55,719 nt of DNA, from positions 1 to 55,719 of the forward strand of contig CAJQLY010000048.1 of NCBI GenBank assembly GCA_905479295.1, given 5' to 3'. A program made the position numbers and the translations under genes. Below, in pieces: positions 18,109 to 29,551 of this stretch (position 1 is the first letter of the stretch; each line of letters opens with the position of its first letter). The notes below the pieces were generated by a model, which worked only from the letters and a program-made list of their open reading frames with translations, searched no databases and had not been told where the DNA came from. Source of the DNA: an uncultured Gammaproteobacteria bacterium (GTDB lineage: Bacteria > Pseudomonadota > Gammaproteobacteria > UBA4575).

Positions 18109-18134
18109 GTCTTTAGGCTTTCTCGTTAGGGCAG

Positions 18135-18671
18135 CTAACTCGCACTGCTGTGCGAATCATCATTCGATGGCGATTTACTCGACGGGGTTTTTTCTAACTT
18201 TTTCTTAATACGCTGCCGCTTAAGTGGTGACAAATAATCTACGAACAACTTACCTTCTAGATGATCCATCTCATGCTGAATACAGACCGCCAGTAACTCA
18301 TCAGCCGCAATCTCTTGTTTTGCACCGTTTTCATCTAGTGCTTCGACCACAATCCGCTCTGCACGAGTCACATTTTCGAAATAACCTGGTACAGAAAGAC
18401 AGCCTTCTTGCATCTCTTCACTACCTTCAAGCGTTCGAATTACAGGATTAATCAGGCAGATAGGCGCATCTTTCTCACTGGAGACATCAATAACAATAAT
18501 TTGTTGCTGAATATTGACCTGTGTTGCTGCCAAACCAATACCAAGGGCGTCATACATAGTCTCAAGCATATCACTGACGATCGCACGCACATCGGCATCC
18601 ACTGTAACCACTGGCACCGCCTTCAAGCGCAGGCGTGGATCTGGAAAATGCAAAATATCGAGTAAGGCCAT
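18135..18671 (-). CDS. def: Peptide deformylase
   Basis: Def removes the formyl group from nascent proteins, the counterpart of Fmt. All three signature motifs are present: [10 protein letters not shown] (motif 1), EGCLSVPGY (motif 2, metal-ligand Cys) and [15 protein letters not shown] (motif 3, HExxH-type metal ligands). I use the ATG at 18671 ([15 protein letters not shown]), the usual N-terminus, giving 178 residues; the in-frame TTG at 18686 is less likely. The C-terminal Ser-rich tail is not conserved. It is divergent from dprA across a 198-base gap. Confidence 0.96.
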   Translation of the reverse strand: MALLDILHFPDPRLRLKAVPVVTVDADVRAIVSDMLETMYDALGIGLAATQVNIQQQIIVIDVSSEKDAPICLINPVIRTLEGSEEMQEGCLSVPGYFENVTRAERIVVEALDENGAKQEIAADELLAVCIQHEMDHLEGKLFVDYLSPLKRQRIKKKLEKTPSSKSPSNDDSHSSAS

Positions 18672-18805
18672 AGTCTTTATAGTCAATGAGCGAAACTCCA
18701 GTCTAACCCACCTTGCGTAGTGATTCAGCCTCCTAATCTGCCTTTTACAGCGACTTTAACCCCCTTTAATGCGCACTTTTGCCTACTGATCACTGTGTGC
18801 AAGCA

Positions 18806-18824
18806 CTATGCGAGCTCAGCATAG
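18806..18824. other. Inverted repeat in the def/dprA divergent region
   Basis: CTATGC and GCATAG (6 bp, perfect) flank a 7-base loop containing GAGCTC. It is centred ~55 bases before the dprA start in the 198-base gap between divergent def and dprA. That gap must hold promoters for both directions, but I see no convincing -35/-10 pair. An operator role is possible but unproven. Confidence 0.3.
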
Positions 18825-18869
18825 CGACGTTAAATAGACTTTAATTCCCTCACTATCCGATGACCACAG

Positions 18870-20015
18870 ATGAGCTTAATTGAAGATTGGCTGTCACTTT
18901 CTCACCATAAAGGGCTAAATCGGGCCTTACTACGCCATATTGTTGAACATTTTAGTGAATTAGACCGACTTAAAGGGATAAATGATGCGCGGTGGCTAGC
19001 GACTGGCCTGAATACACAGGGAGTGACACGTATTAAACGCTCTCTCCACATCGGACCAGACCAAAAACGACTCAGCGCTGACCTCCATTGGTTAGAAAAA
19101 GACGCTACGCACCACCTGATTCCAATAAATAGCCGCCAATACCCTAGCTTACTTGCTCAAATCGAGGATCCACCCCTACTTATATATGGTGTCAGTAAAG
19201 ACCTCGAAAAAAGCCTACATGCACCCGCCCTAGCTATCGTTGGTAGCCGTAACGCCAGCCCCTACGGTATGGAGCTGGCAACTGAATTTGCTTATCAACT
19301 GGCACAGCGCGGCATAAATAGCATCAGTGGTATGGCCTATGGTGTCGATGCAGCGGCCCACCGCGGTAGTTTATTGTCTAGATACGCCACTACAGCCGCT
19401 ATTTTTGGCTGCGGTGTAGACCAGATCTACCCACGGCAACATATCGCCTTAGCGGCAGAAATCGCCCAGCATGGGGCCTTGGTCAGCGAATATTGTTGTG
19501 GCACAGCCCCCCGAAAAGCACATTTTCCTCAGCGAAATCGGATGATCAGCGGCCTATCCCATGGCACTTTGGTGATTGAGGCTGGTACACGCAGTGGCTC
19601 CCTTATCACCGCCAAGCTAGCCCTAGAACAGAATCGAGAACTATTTGCACTCCCTGGAAATCTACATAATCCATTGACTTGTGGATGTCACCACTTGATA
19701 CAGCAGGGAGCCAAACTAGTTACCTGTATCGACGATATTGTTGATGAGATTGCCTGTTTTAACGTGCTACAGCGGTCTAATACCTCTCCACAGGAGAAAC
19801 CCAGCATTCAAGACAGTAAGCAACGAATACTGTTAGCCTGGTTAAAATCATTACCGTTAACCGTTGATGCGGTTGCCAAAAAAAGTGGATTGACCACAGA
19901 ACAAGTTTGCTCCATGCTCTCGACATTAGAATTAAGCGGACAAGTTACTCGAGACAGAAGTGGTCGTTATCACGCTGTAGCAACAGGGAAAATCCATGAA
20001 AGAAAACGTACTTGA
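18870..20015 (+). CDS. dprA: DNA-processing protein DprA (Smf)
   Basis: DprA binds incoming single-stranded DNA and loads RecA during natural transformation. The Rossmann-like core is clear: PALAIVGSRNASPYGMELA, SGMAYGVDAAAHRG, TAAIFGCGVDQIYPRQH, FPQRNRMISGLS, VIEAGTRSGSLITAKLALEQ and LFALPGNLHNP. A short N-terminal SAM-like region (~1-90) and a C-terminal winged-helix DML1-like domain (~310-375) frame it. The 381-residue length is typical. It overlaps smg by 20 bases. With comF (27742-28482) it hints that part of a competence gene set is present, although both proteins also occur in non-competent bacteria. Confidence 0.95.
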   Translation: MSLIEDWLSLSHHKGLNRALLRHIVEHFSELDRLKGINDARWLATGLNTQGVTRIKRSLHIGPDQKRLSADLHWLEKDATHHLIPINSRQYPSLLAQIEDPPLLIYGVSKDLEKSLHAPALAIVGSRNASPYGMELATEFAYQLAQRGINSISGMAYGVDAAAHRGSLLSRYATTAAIFGCGVDQIYPRQHIALAAEIAQHGALVSEYCCGTAPRKAHFPQRNRMISGLSHGTLVIEAGTRSGSLITAKLALEQNRELFALPGNLHNPLTCGCHHLIQQGAKLVTCIDDIVDEIACFNVLQRSNTSPQEKPSIQDSKQRILLAWLKSLPLTVDAVAKKSGLTTEQVCSMLSTLELSGQVTRDRSGRYHAVATGKIHERKRT

Positions 20016-20472
20016 TGTTTTAACTTACATGTTTGAAAGCTACTTCTATGACGAAATTGATACCTTATTCAACCGTGAATCGATGTTAGAGGAGTTGGTT
20101 GAAGTTGGTTTTGATCACCACGACGTCAAACACGCCTTTGATTGGCTTGCCGATCTTCCTAGCTCCCATGAAGATCTTGCCCTGACTTCACCTACTCATC
20201 AGACCATCCGCATCTTTGATGCCAGTGAGCATGAAAAGCTGGATAGTGAATGCCGCGGTTACCTGTTGAAGCTAGAACAAATGGGTATATTTACACCGGC
20301 CAGCCGCGAACTTGTGATCGATCGAGTAATGGCCTTAGAGGCCGATGAAATCACTATTGAACAATTACGCTGGGTTAGTTTAATTGTGCTCTACAATTTA
20401 GCTAACTCTGACATTCCATATAGCTGGTTAGAAGATATTGTGATGGATTTATCCTCATCACATATTCACTAA
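19996..20472 (+). CDS. smg: Smg family protein (DUF494)
   Basis: A 158-residue acidic protein beginning MKENVLDVLTYMFESYFYDE, the family-typical N-terminus of Smg/DUF494. It has LEELVEVGFDHHDVKHAFDWL and a C-terminal half with ECRGYLLKLEQMGIFTPASRELVIDR that is conserved across gammaproteobacteria. Its molecular function is not established. It overlaps the 3' end of dprA and precedes topA, the normal dprA-smg-topA order. Confidence 0.93.
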   Translation: MKENVLDVLTYMFESYFYDEIDTLFNRESMLEELVEVGFDHHDVKHAFDWLADLPSSHEDLALTSPTHQTIRIFDASEHEKLDSECRGYLLKLEQMGIFTPASRELVIDRVMALEADEITIEQLRWVSLIVLYNLANSDIPYSWLEDIVMDLSSSHIH

Positions 20473-20528
20473 CTGCGTTTTCGTCTACTTTTGCTATGAC
20501 GAATTTACAGGCCCTGCGCTAAATCATC

Positions 20529-22955
20529 ATGAGTAAAAATCTCGTTATTGTTGAGTCTCCTGCGAAAGCGAAGACTATTGAAAAATATCTAGGTAAAGAT
20601 TTTCACGTATTAGCTTCCTATGGTCACGTGCGTGACCTGGTGCCAAAAGAAGGTGCCGTGGATCCTGATGACGCTTTTGCCATGAAATACGAGCTCATTG
20701 AGCGTAATGAAAAACATGTCCAGAATATTACCAAGGCATTAAAAAAAGCAGACAGCCTATTTCTCGCGACTGACCCAGACCGTGAGGGAGAAGCAATTTC
20801 TTGGCATCTATACGAGCTGCTCCGCGAAAAAAATCTGCTCAAAGAAAAACAAGTCCATCGTGTGGTCTTCTATGAAATTACCAAGACTGCGGTACAGCAA
20901 GCAATTGCCTCACCACGTGAGCTTGCAACTGACCTAGTCAGTGCGCAACAAGCTCGACGTGCATTGGATTACTTGGTTGGCTTTAATCTGTCGCCTTTAC
21001 TCTGGAAGAAGATTAAACGCGGACTATCAGCAGGTCGCGTACAAAGTCCGGCACTACGCCTACTGTGTGAACGTGAAGATGAGATTGAGAAATTCATTGC
21101 GCAAGAGTATTGGACAATTGAAGCTGACTGTAAAAAAGAAACACAGCCCTTTGTTGCCAAACTAACCCACTATGATGAGAACAAGCTCAGCCAGTTTGAT
21201 ATTAATAATGAAGAACAAGCACAGCTTGCACACAGCACATTAACAACCGCGGCTAATGGCGAGCTATTAGTCGATAAGGTTGATCGCAAAGAACGTCGTC
21301 GTAACCCATCAGCACCTTTTATTACCTCGACCATGCAACAAGAAGCGATTCGCAAACTAGGCTTTTCAGCGCAACGTTGTATGCGTGTTGCCCAGCAATT
21401 GTATGAAGGCATTGATTTAGGTTCCGGCCCTGTCGGCCTTATCACTTACATGCGTACCGACTCGATTGCATTAGCTGCAGAGGCCATCACTGAGATTCGT
21501 AGTCTGATCGCACAACGCTATGGCAAAGAGTCAGTGCCGGAGAAACCTCCGGTCTACAAAACCAAGTCAAAAAATGCACAAGAAGCGCATGAAGCGATTC
21601 GCCCAACATCCATACTGCATATTCCTCAGGAAATTAAAGCGCACCTAGATGATAGCCAGTACAAGTTATACCGACTGATTTGGAATCGAACAATCGCTAG
21701 TCAGATGATTCATGCCACGCTAAACATGGTTGCTATCGATCTAAAATGTGGTGATAAAAATACCTTCCGTGCAAATGGATCATCGATTAAAACAGCCGGC
21801 TTTATGGCTGTTTATCAGGAAGGTAAAGATGACAGCTCTGCCGAGCCTAGCGATGAGCGACTACTGCCCAACATGGAAGTCGGTGATAAAATTAAGCTCG
21901 CTGAGATTCGCACTGAACAGCATTTCACTGAGCCACCACCAAGATTCACTGAAGCTAGTTTAGTTAAGGCTTTAGAAGATTATGGCATCGGCCGACCATC
22001 GACCTATGCCTCTATTATCTCAACTATTCAAAACCGTGAATATGCCGAGATTGAGAGCCGTCGTTTCTTCCCAACCGATATAGGTCGCTTAGTCACCCGT
22101 TTCTTAACCAAGCACTTCACGCAGTATGTTGATTATGATTTCACTGCACGTCTTGAAGACGAGCTGGACGAAATCTCACGAGGTGAAAAAAGTTTAGTCC
22201 CTGTGATGGAAGCCTTCTGGCATCCGTTTGATGAACTAGTACGCGATAAAGAAGTATCAGTAACACGTGAAGAAGCCATAGAAGCCCGCGATCTAGGCAT
22301 GCACCCAAAATTGAACAAACCGGTCAGCGTACGTATGGGGCGGTATGGACCTTTCGTACAGGTAGGTACAAAGGATGATGAAGATAAGCCTCTGTTTGCA
22401 GGCTTACGTCCTGGGCAAAAAATGGATCAGATGGATCTAGAGCAGGCGTTGGAACTATTTAAATTACCACGAGATTTAGGCGAAACAGCTGAAGGTGAAA
22501 AAGTCACCACCAGCATTGGTCGCTTTGGCCCTTATGTGAAATATGGGAGTAAGTACGTCTCAATTCGTGGTGAAGATCCCTACGTGATTGAGCTTGATAA
22601 GGCACTTGAATTTATTGCCAAGAAAAAAGAAGAAGACGCCAATAAATTAATTCAAGATTTTCCTGATGATGGTATCCAGGTATTGAATGGTCGCTATGGC
22701 CCTTATATTACTGATGGATCAAAAAACGCCAAGATACCAAAAGACGTAGAGCCTGCAAGCCTGACCCTAGAACAGTGCAAAGAAATGATCGCCAATGCGC
22801 CAGTGCGTAAAGGACGAGGAGCGCCTAAAAAGAAAGCAGCGCCTAAGAAGAAAGCAGCGCCTAAGAAGAAAGCAGCGCCTAAGAAGAAAGCAGCGCCTAA
22901 AAAGAAAGCAGCGCCTAAGAAGAAAGCAGCGCCTGAAAAGAAGGATACTGAGTAA
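20529..22955 (+). CDS. topA: DNA topoisomerase I (type IA)
   Basis: TopA relaxes negative supercoils. The TOPRIM domain starts NLVIVESPAKAKTIEKYLG and has the acidic DPDREGEAI motif; the catalytic tyrosine is Tyr307 in GLITYMRTDS. Further core motifs are SAGRVQSPALRLLCERE, QEAHEAIRPT and GIGRPSTYASII. The C-terminal part has three GRYGPYV-type topoisomerase C-repeats (near VRMGRYGPFVQ, SIGRFGPYVK and LNGRYGPYIT), and no Cys4 zinc fingers of the E. coli kind. It ends in a lysine/alanine/proline tail made of six APKKKA units. The length is 808 residues. Confidence 0.96.
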   Translation: MSKNLVIVESPAKAKTIEKYLGKDFHVLASYGHVRDLVPKEGAVDPDDAFAMKYELIERNEKHVQNITKALKKADSLFLATDPDREGEAISWHLYELLREKNLLKEKQVHRVVFYEITKTAVQQAIASPRELATDLVSAQQARRALDYLVGFNLSPLLWKKIKRGLSAGRVQSPALRLLCEREDEIEKFIAQEYWTIEADCKKETQPFVAKLTHYDENKLSQFDINNEEQAQLAHSTLTTAANGELLVDKVDRKERRRNPSAPFITSTMQQEAIRKLGFSAQRCMRVAQQLYEGIDLGSGPVGLITYMRTDSIALAAEAITEIRSLIAQRYGKESVPEKPPVYKTKSKNAQEAHEAIRPTSILHIPQEIKAHLDDSQYKLYRLIWNRTIASQMIHATLNMVAIDLKCGDKNTFRANGSSIKTAGFMAVYQEGKDDSSAEPSDERLLPNMEVGDKIKLAEIRTEQHFTEPPPRFTEASLVKALEDYGIGRPSTYASIISTIQNREYAEIESRRFFPTDIGRLVTRFLTKHFTQYVDYDFTARLEDELDEISRGEKSLVPVMEAFWHPFDELVRDKEVSVTREEAIEARDLGMHPKLNKPVSVRMGRYGPFVQVGTKDDEDKPLFAGLRPGQKMDQMDLEQALELFKLPRDLGETAEGEKVTTSIGRFGPYVKYGSKYVSIRGEDPYVIELDKALEFIAKKKEEDANKLIQDFPDDGIQVLNGRYGPYITDGSKNAKIPKDVEPASLTLEQCKEMIANAPVRKGRGAPKKKAAPKKKAAPKKKAAPKKKAAPKKKAAPKKKAAPEKKDTE
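22821..22928 (+). repeat. 18-bp tandem repeat encoding the TopA lysine-rich tail
   Basis: Six tandem copies of an 18-base unit (GCGCCTAARAARAAAGCA) encode APKKKA repeats; a partial seventh follows with AAG changed to GAA (APEKK). Copies differ only at third-codon A/G positions. It is seen directly. The repeat is prone to slippage in steps of six residues without frameshift. Confidence 0.95.
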
Positions 22956-22961
22956 CGGCTG

Positions 22962-23498
22962 ATGTCTTCACTACGCATGGCTATCTCAGTGTTGCGCGCC
23001 GGTGGAATCATTGCGCATCATAGTGACACCGTGCTGGGCTTGGCCTGCCTACCAAACGCTACTAGTTTAGCGCGCTTGGCGCGTATTAAAATGCGCCCTC
23101 AGCATAAACCTTTCTTATTGCTAGCAGACTCGCTCACGCAACTAGCTGACTTTGTTGCAGAAGATTTCGCCTTAGAGTCTGCACTTACTGAACAGCCAAA
23201 ACCGACCACCTACTTAATTCAAGCTACCACTACTTGTCCAACTGCCTTAATTGGTCCTAGCCAACAGGTTGCAGTGCGCTTAAGTCAGCACCCAAATATC
23301 ACCGCTTTATCTCAGGCCGTTGGTGCCTTGGCCTCAACCAGTGCTAATCTCAGTGGACAGGATACAGCTTTGAATTTCATCGAATTACGTAAACAGTTTG
23401 GCCCAGAGTTAGACTATCTTTATGACAGCGGCAGCAGTGGTAGTGGCAAAAGTAGTCGCATCGTTGATCTAAAAACACAACAAATTTTACGCGCATAG
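22962..23498 (+). CDS. tsaC: Threonylcarbamoyl-AMP synthase
   Basis: TsaC (YrdC/Sua5 family) makes threonylcarbamoyl-AMP for the t6A37 modification of ANN-decoding tRNAs. At 178 residues it is the short TsaC form without the Sua5 C-terminal domain. Key features are the substrate-binding KMRPQHKPFLLL, VAVRLSQHPN, and ASTSANLSGQDTA near residues 125-137, which fits the family nucleotide-binding site. It sits between topA and hemF, a common gammaproteobacterial location. Confidence 0.93.
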   Translation: MSSLRMAISVLRAGGIIAHHSDTVLGLACLPNATSLARLARIKMRPQHKPFLLLADSLTQLADFVAEDFALESALTEQPKPTTYLIQATTTCPTALIGPSQQVAVRLSQHPNITALSQAVGALASTSANLSGQDTALNFIELRKQFGPELDYLYDSGSSGSGKSSRIVDLKTQQILRA

Positions 23499-23507
23499 GC
23501 ACGAGAT

Positions 23508-25437
<1,930 letters not shown>

Positions 25438-25450
25438 ATAGGTCCTAGAG

Positions 25451-26266
25451 ATGCAACAATTCGCAGTCATCGGCAATCCAATTGAGCACAGTAAGTCACC
25501 CCAGATTCATGCCGCCTTTGCCGCACAGGAAGGTATCACGATTGACTATCAGCGCGTGTTGGCAGACAGCGATCACTTCATTAGCACAGTCAATCAACTA
25601 CAAAAGCAGGGCTTAGTCGGGCTGAATGTCACAGTGCCCTTCAAAGTATTAGCACACGCCAACTGCACTGAACTGAACGCCTATGCCAAGGCTGCTGGTG
25701 CAGTTAATACCCTCTCGTTTAAACAGGGTGTCTGGCAAGGCGCCAATACCGATGGTATTGGTTTACTCCGTGACCTTGAAAAGAACATAGGCCTAGTCTT
25801 ATCAGGAAAACGTGTATTGATCATTGGAGCCGGTGGCGCTACTCGCGGTATTGTCTTACCTTTAATTGAAGCAGGCATCAGCGAGCTGTGTATTGCTAAT
25901 CGCAGCCTGCCGCGAGCCGAAGCACTGGCTACTCTGTTTTCTGATTATCCTCAGATCACAGCCTGCGTCTTAGATGAGGTCAAACAGGAAAGTTATGATC
26001 TGGTTATCAATGCAACTTCTGCTAGCCTTAATAATGAGGTCCCTGCAATTCCGGCCGCTGTGATTAGCAGCAATACATTATGTTATGACCTAGCCTATGC
26101 CAACCATGACACAGCCTTTATGCGTTGGGCTAAAACCCTGCAGGCACAGGGTTGTTACGATGGTCTAGGTATGTTGCTGGAACAAGCAGCAGAGTCCTAT
26201 TTTATTTGGCGTGGCTTTCGTCCAGATACGGCTAACTTATTTCCGATGTTACGCCCTCAAGCTTAA
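25451..26266 (+). CDS. aroE: Shikimate 5-dehydrogenase
   Basis: AroE reduces 3-dehydroshikimate to shikimate with NADPH in aromatic amino-acid synthesis. The substrate domain has GNPIEHSKSPQIHAAF and LNVTVPFKVLAH (catalytic Lys in VPFK). The nucleotide domain has VLIIGAGGATRGIVLPL, followed by basic residues after beta2 (NRSLPRA) that read the NADP phosphate. DGLGMLLEQAAESYFIWRG lies near the C-terminus. The length of 271 residues is normal. It ends eight bases from the convergent yrdA-type gene. Confidence 0.96.
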   Translation: MQQFAVIGNPIEHSKSPQIHAAFAAQEGITIDYQRVLADSDHFISTVNQLQKQGLVGLNVTVPFKVLAHANCTELNAYAKAAGAVNTLSFKQGVWQGANTDGIGLLRDLEKNIGLVLSGKRVLIIGAGGATRGIVLPLIEAGISELCIANRSLPRAEALATLFSDYPQITACVLDEVKQESYDLVINATSASLNNEVPAIPAAVISSNTLCYDLAYANHDTAFMRWAKTLQAQGCYDGLGMLLEQAAESYFIWRGFRPDTANLFPMLRPQA

Positions 26267-26274
26267 TTACCTAA

Positions 26275-26802
26275 TCAAGCACCTTCATGCATCTGCTTCA
26301 CTTTGACGTAGTGTTCAGCAGAGTAGCTTAGATACTTCAATTCACTATCAGTCAATTTCCGCACCGGTTTTGCCGGTCGTCCCAACCATAAATAACCACC
26401 TTCTAATTCTTTACCACTAGGCACTAAAGAGCCCGCACCAACCATTGCATTAGAGTGCACCACAGCATCATCAAGCACCACAGAACCAATGCCAATAAGA
26501 CAGGTGTCATGCAAAGTACAGGCATGCAGCACTACTGAATGACCTACTGTCACATCGTTGCCAATACGTAAGCAGGCCCCTTCACTGTATTCACCCTTAT
26601 GACTAACATGTAATACCGAACCATCTTGAATATTGCTGCGCTGACCAATCGTAATAGTATTAATGTCACCACGGATCACTGTCATTGGCCAGACTGAGCT
26701 ATCCTTAGCGATACTGACTTGCCCAATTACCAAGGCGGTCTCATCGACATAGGCGGTTTCGTCTATTTGTGGTTGATGTGTTTGAAAAGCCCTAATAGTC
26801 AT
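26275..26802 (-). CDS. Gamma-carbonic-anhydrase-family protein (YrdA-like)
   Basis: A left-handed beta-helix hexapeptide-repeat protein of the gamma-CA/PaaY/YrdA group. It has the metal-site histidines in VLHVSHKG, VGHSVVLHACTLHD, and a downstream GSLVPSGKELEGGYLWLGRPAKPVRKL. Starting at the ATG at 26802 gives ~175 residues (MTIRAFQTHQPQIDE), the family length; an in-frame upstream codon at 26862 would add 20 atypical residues. Three metal ligands look intact, so carbonic anhydrase activity is possible, but YrdA-type proteins often show little. The symbol yrdA is commonly used for such genes. Confidence 0.9.
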   Translation of the reverse strand: MTIRAFQTHQPQIDETAYVDETALVIGQVSIAKDSSVWPMTVIRGDINTITIGQRSNIQDGSVLHVSHKGEYSEGACLRIGNDVTVGHSVVLHACTLHDTCLIGIGSVVLDDAVVHSNAMVGAGSLVPSGKELEGGYLWLGRPAKPVRKLTDSELKYLSYSAEHYVKVKQMHEGA

Positions 26803-26888
26803 AATGCATCCAGTGTTAATATTCCTGAAAGTCGGTGAGCTGAAATATTGGTATGTCAGCATTTAAAAAATAATAGGCTAAAGTATAA

Positions 26889-27767
26889 GTGAAGAAACAC
26901 TACCAGATAAAACTTAATCTCTATGCTGAGTTAATTCGGCTAGATAAACCCATTGGCATTTATTTATTGCTATGGCCAACCTTATGGGCATTATTCCTTG
27001 CAGCTGATGGTCTACCTGCACTAGATGTTAGTCTGGTCTTTATCATTGGTGTGGTTTTGATGCGCTCTGCAGGCTGTGCGATCAATGATTTTGCTGATCG
27101 CAAAATTGACCCAAAGGTTGCACGTACCATGCAGCGACCGATCGCCAGCGGCCGCATCAGTGCAAAAGAAGCATTGGCTGTATTCACCGTGCTCAGCCTA
27201 GTTGCGTTTGCCTTAGCCTTACTGGTATTAAACGATTTAACTATACAAATGGCTTGGGTTGCTTTGGCTTTAGCTGCCAGTTATCCATTCATGAAGCGTT
27301 ATCATTTTCTACCACAGGTTCATCTAGGCCTGGCTTTTGCCTGGGCGATTCCGATGGCGGTGGCTGCTGTTAGCAATACTTTTCCACCTAGCTGGGCCTG
27401 GCTTTTATTTCTTGCCACCGTCCTCTGGACCACCGCTTATGACACGATCTATGCGATTATGGATCGTGAAGATGATATTAAGATTGGCGTACGATCAAGC
27501 GCAATCTTGTTTGGATCGGCTGATCGGCTGATCATCGCACTATTGCAAGCACTGACACTACTCAGCTTAGTTGCGGTGGGTTTACAGCTAGATCTACGCT
27601 ACTGGTACTTTATTTCACTGATTCTTGTTACTTGCTTGTTTTTCTATCAGCAATATCTAATCGCAGAATATGAGCCACAGGCCTGCTTACTCGCCTTTCA
27701 GAATAATCATTACGTCGGCTTATGTGTTTTTCTTGGCATTCTTATGAGCGACTGGTTGCCAGTTTAG
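26889..27767 (+). CDS. ubiA: 4-hydroxybenzoate octaprenyltransferase
   Basis: UbiA is an integral membrane prenyltransferase that attaches the polyprenyl tail to 4-hydroxybenzoate in ubiquinone synthesis. It has about nine hydrophobic segments and both Asp-rich motifs: NDFADRKIDPKVARTMQRP (first) and YDTIYAIMDREDDIKIGVRS (second). The 292-residue length is typical. The start is GTG at 26889 (MKKHYQIKLNLYAELIRLDK). ubiC, often adjacent, is not here. Its last 26 bases overlap the convergent comF end. Confidence 0.95.
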   Translation: MKKHYQIKLNLYAELIRLDKPIGIYLLLWPTLWALFLAADGLPALDVSLVFIIGVVLMRSAGCAINDFADRKIDPKVARTMQRPIASGRISAKEALAVFTVLSLVAFALALLVLNDLTIQMAWVALALAASYPFMKRYHFLPQVHLGLAFAWAIPMAVAAVSNTFPPSWAWLLFLATVLWTTAYDTIYAIMDREDDIKIGVRSSAILFGSADRLIIALLQALTLLSLVAVGLQLDLRYWYFISLILVTCLFFYQQYLIAEYEPQACLLAFQNNHYVGLCVFLGILMSDWLPV

Positions 27768-28482
27768 TCCGAGCTAAAGACCAAACCCATACCTGCTGTA
27801 CGCCAGCAGCTTTCAAATAACGACTAATCTCTTGTACGGTCGCGGCACTAGTAACGACATAATCGAATAAATTCACTACCTGATAGTCACAGGGGTGATT
27901 CAGAACAAAGGCATCAAGCACGTTGGATTGGCGTTCATGATGATTCAGTGTCACCTGCTTTTGTGTATTCCGGCAACGGCGAAGAAGCCCATAATCACAG
28001 TGGATCGGGTACCGTCGCGCTAATGCACGTAAATACTCATGATTAGGATTAAAGCCTCGTTGGCGGATACGTGCGGCATGACAAGGCACGGGGATAAAAA
28101 CGCTATTTTCGTCTATCTTCGGCAAAAATGCATCGAATAACCACATTAATGTCGGAATATAGTGCAATTCTGCTGAATATTTCAAGGCCGCTATAAGCTT
28201 GCGAGGGACACCCTCGTACCAATACGCTGCAAACAAACCATCAAAAGCTGGTGCATGCTGCAGACAGTAGCCACAGCTAACTGCCGTTTCTGCACTAGTT
28301 AAAGGCAAGCCACAGCGCCTGCAGCACTTAGCACAACGCGGCATTAGTCTGAGACAATCGGCACACAACTGAATACCATCGTAAGCCATACGACTACAGA
28401 CTAAGCAACGCTGAGGAAATAAGAAGTCTTGGAATGCTGCCAAGCCCATGATCACTGATTTCTTATCCGTTATTTTCCACAT
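27742..28482 (-). CDS. comF: ComF family protein with altered phosphoribosyltransferase motif
   Basis: A 246-residue ComF-type protein. The N-terminus carries Cys4-type zinc-binding clusters (CLVC, CADC, CAKCCRRC, CGYC between residues 26 and 73). It then has a type I PRTase-like domain with FIPVPCHAARIRQRGFNPNHE and the ...NTQKQVTLN... stretch. The usual PRPP loop (LVDDVxTTGAT) reads LFDYVVTSAAT here (205-215), so one acidic residue and the TG pair are lost and phosphoribosyl transfer is doubtful. ComF helps DNA uptake in competent species. Start alternatives are 28482 or 28449. It is divergent from bioB, a common arrangement. Confidence 0.88.
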   Translation of the reverse strand: MWKITDKKSVIMGLAAFQDFLFPQRCLVCSRMAYDGIQLCADCLRLMPRCAKCCRRCGLPLTSAETAVSCGYCLQHAPAFDGLFAAYWYEGVPRKLIAALKYSAELHYIPTLMWLFDAFLPKIDENSVFIPVPCHAARIRQRGFNPNHEYLRALARRYPIHCDYGLLRRCRNTQKQVTLNHHERQSNVLDAFVLNHPCDYQVVNLFDYVVTSAATVQEISRYLKAAGVQQVWVWSLARTKLATSRS

Positions 28483-28576
28483 TAGAATTTGACAAGCACC
28501 GGGCGCACGCTAGACTCAATACTCCATGCGACTTGAATCGCAACGCGCCTGTTTTTCACCTAACGACCGTACCTCT

Positions 28577-29533
28577 ATGACTGCAAAGAATACTTGGGAT
28601 TTAAAATCCGCTCTTGAAATTTACTCTCGCCCGTTCAATGATTTATTGTTCGAGGCCCAGAGCGTGCATCGCATTCACCATAATGCGAATACAATCCAAG
28701 CTAGCACGCTGCTCTCGATCAAGACAGGCGCCTGCCCTGAAGATTGTGCATATTGCCCACAGAGCGCACGCTATGACACCGGATTGGAGCGTGAGAAGTT
28801 ACTGCCCATAGAAGAGGTAAGAGAAGCAGCAAAAGCAGCCAAAGAATTAGGTGCTACACGTTTTTGTATGGGTGCTGCTTGGCGCAACCCAACTGACAAA
28901 AATCTCGAAAGTGTGATCGAGATGATTAAGGTTGTGCAAGAAGAAAAACTAGAGACCTGTGTCACTCTCGGCATGTTAAGTGACGCGCAGTCAAAGCGAC
29001 TAGCTAGCGCTGGCTTAGATTATTACAACCACAATCTTGACACCTCACCTGAGTTTTATGGTGAGATCATCACCACACGCGACTACCAAGATCGTATCGA
29101 CACCCTAGAGCATGTACGCCAAGCAGGTATCAATGTTTGTTCAGGTGGTATCTTGGGTTTAGGCGAAAGCCGTGAACAACGTGTCGGTTTATTGATACAA
29201 CTCGCAAACATGGATCCCGTACCAGAGTCAGTACCCATTAACCTCTTAGTACAAGTTGAAGGTACACCTCTATTTGGTACCGATGAGCTAGACCCATTTG
29301 AATTTGTACGCACGATTGCCACTGCACGTATCATTATGCCAAGCACCTATGTTCGCTTGTCGGCGGGTCGTGAAGACATGGATGAATCTTTACAGGCGCT
29401 CTGTTTCTTCGCTGGTGCCAATTCAATTTTCTATGGTGAAAAATTACTCACCACCTCAAACCCAAGTTATCAACAAGACATGCGTTTACTTGAACGTCTA
29501 GGTATTAACATAGAGGGTGCGGGCGGCCATTAA
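28577..29533 (+). CDS. bioB: Biotin synthase
   Basis: BioB is a radical-SAM enzyme that inserts sulfur into dethiobiotin. With the ATG at 28577 the [4Fe-4S] ligands of [13 protein letters not shown] fall at Cys53, Cys57 and Cys60, exactly the E. coli numbering, and the protein is 318 residues. An upstream in-frame ATG at 28526 would add 17 residues without family support. The [2Fe-2S] cluster ligands lie in CVTLGML and [12 protein letters not shown], and YVRLSAGRE supplies the Arg ligand. bioF follows after 18 bases. Confidence 0.96.
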   Translation: MTAKNTWDLKSALEIYSRPFNDLLFEAQSVHRIHHNANTIQASTLLSIKTGACPEDCAYCPQSARYDTGLEREKLLPIEEVREAAKAAKELGATRFCMGAAWRNPTDKNLESVIEMIKVVQEEKLETCVTLGMLSDAQSKRLASAGLDYYNHNLDTSPEFYGEIITTRDYQDRIDTLEHVRQAGINVCSGGILGLGESREQRVGLLIQLANMDPVPESVPINLLVQVEGTPLFGTDELDPFEFVRTIATARIIMPSTYVRLSAGREDMDESLQALCFFAGANSIFYGEKLLTTSNPSYQQDMRLLERLGINIEGAGGH

Positions 29534-29551
29534 GCTGTCGGCAGATGCCTC

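Noticed and set aside
22703-23011. Open frame antisense to the topA tail
   Set aside because: It mirrors the lysine-repeat coding sequence (giving repeated GAAFFL) and has no independent support.
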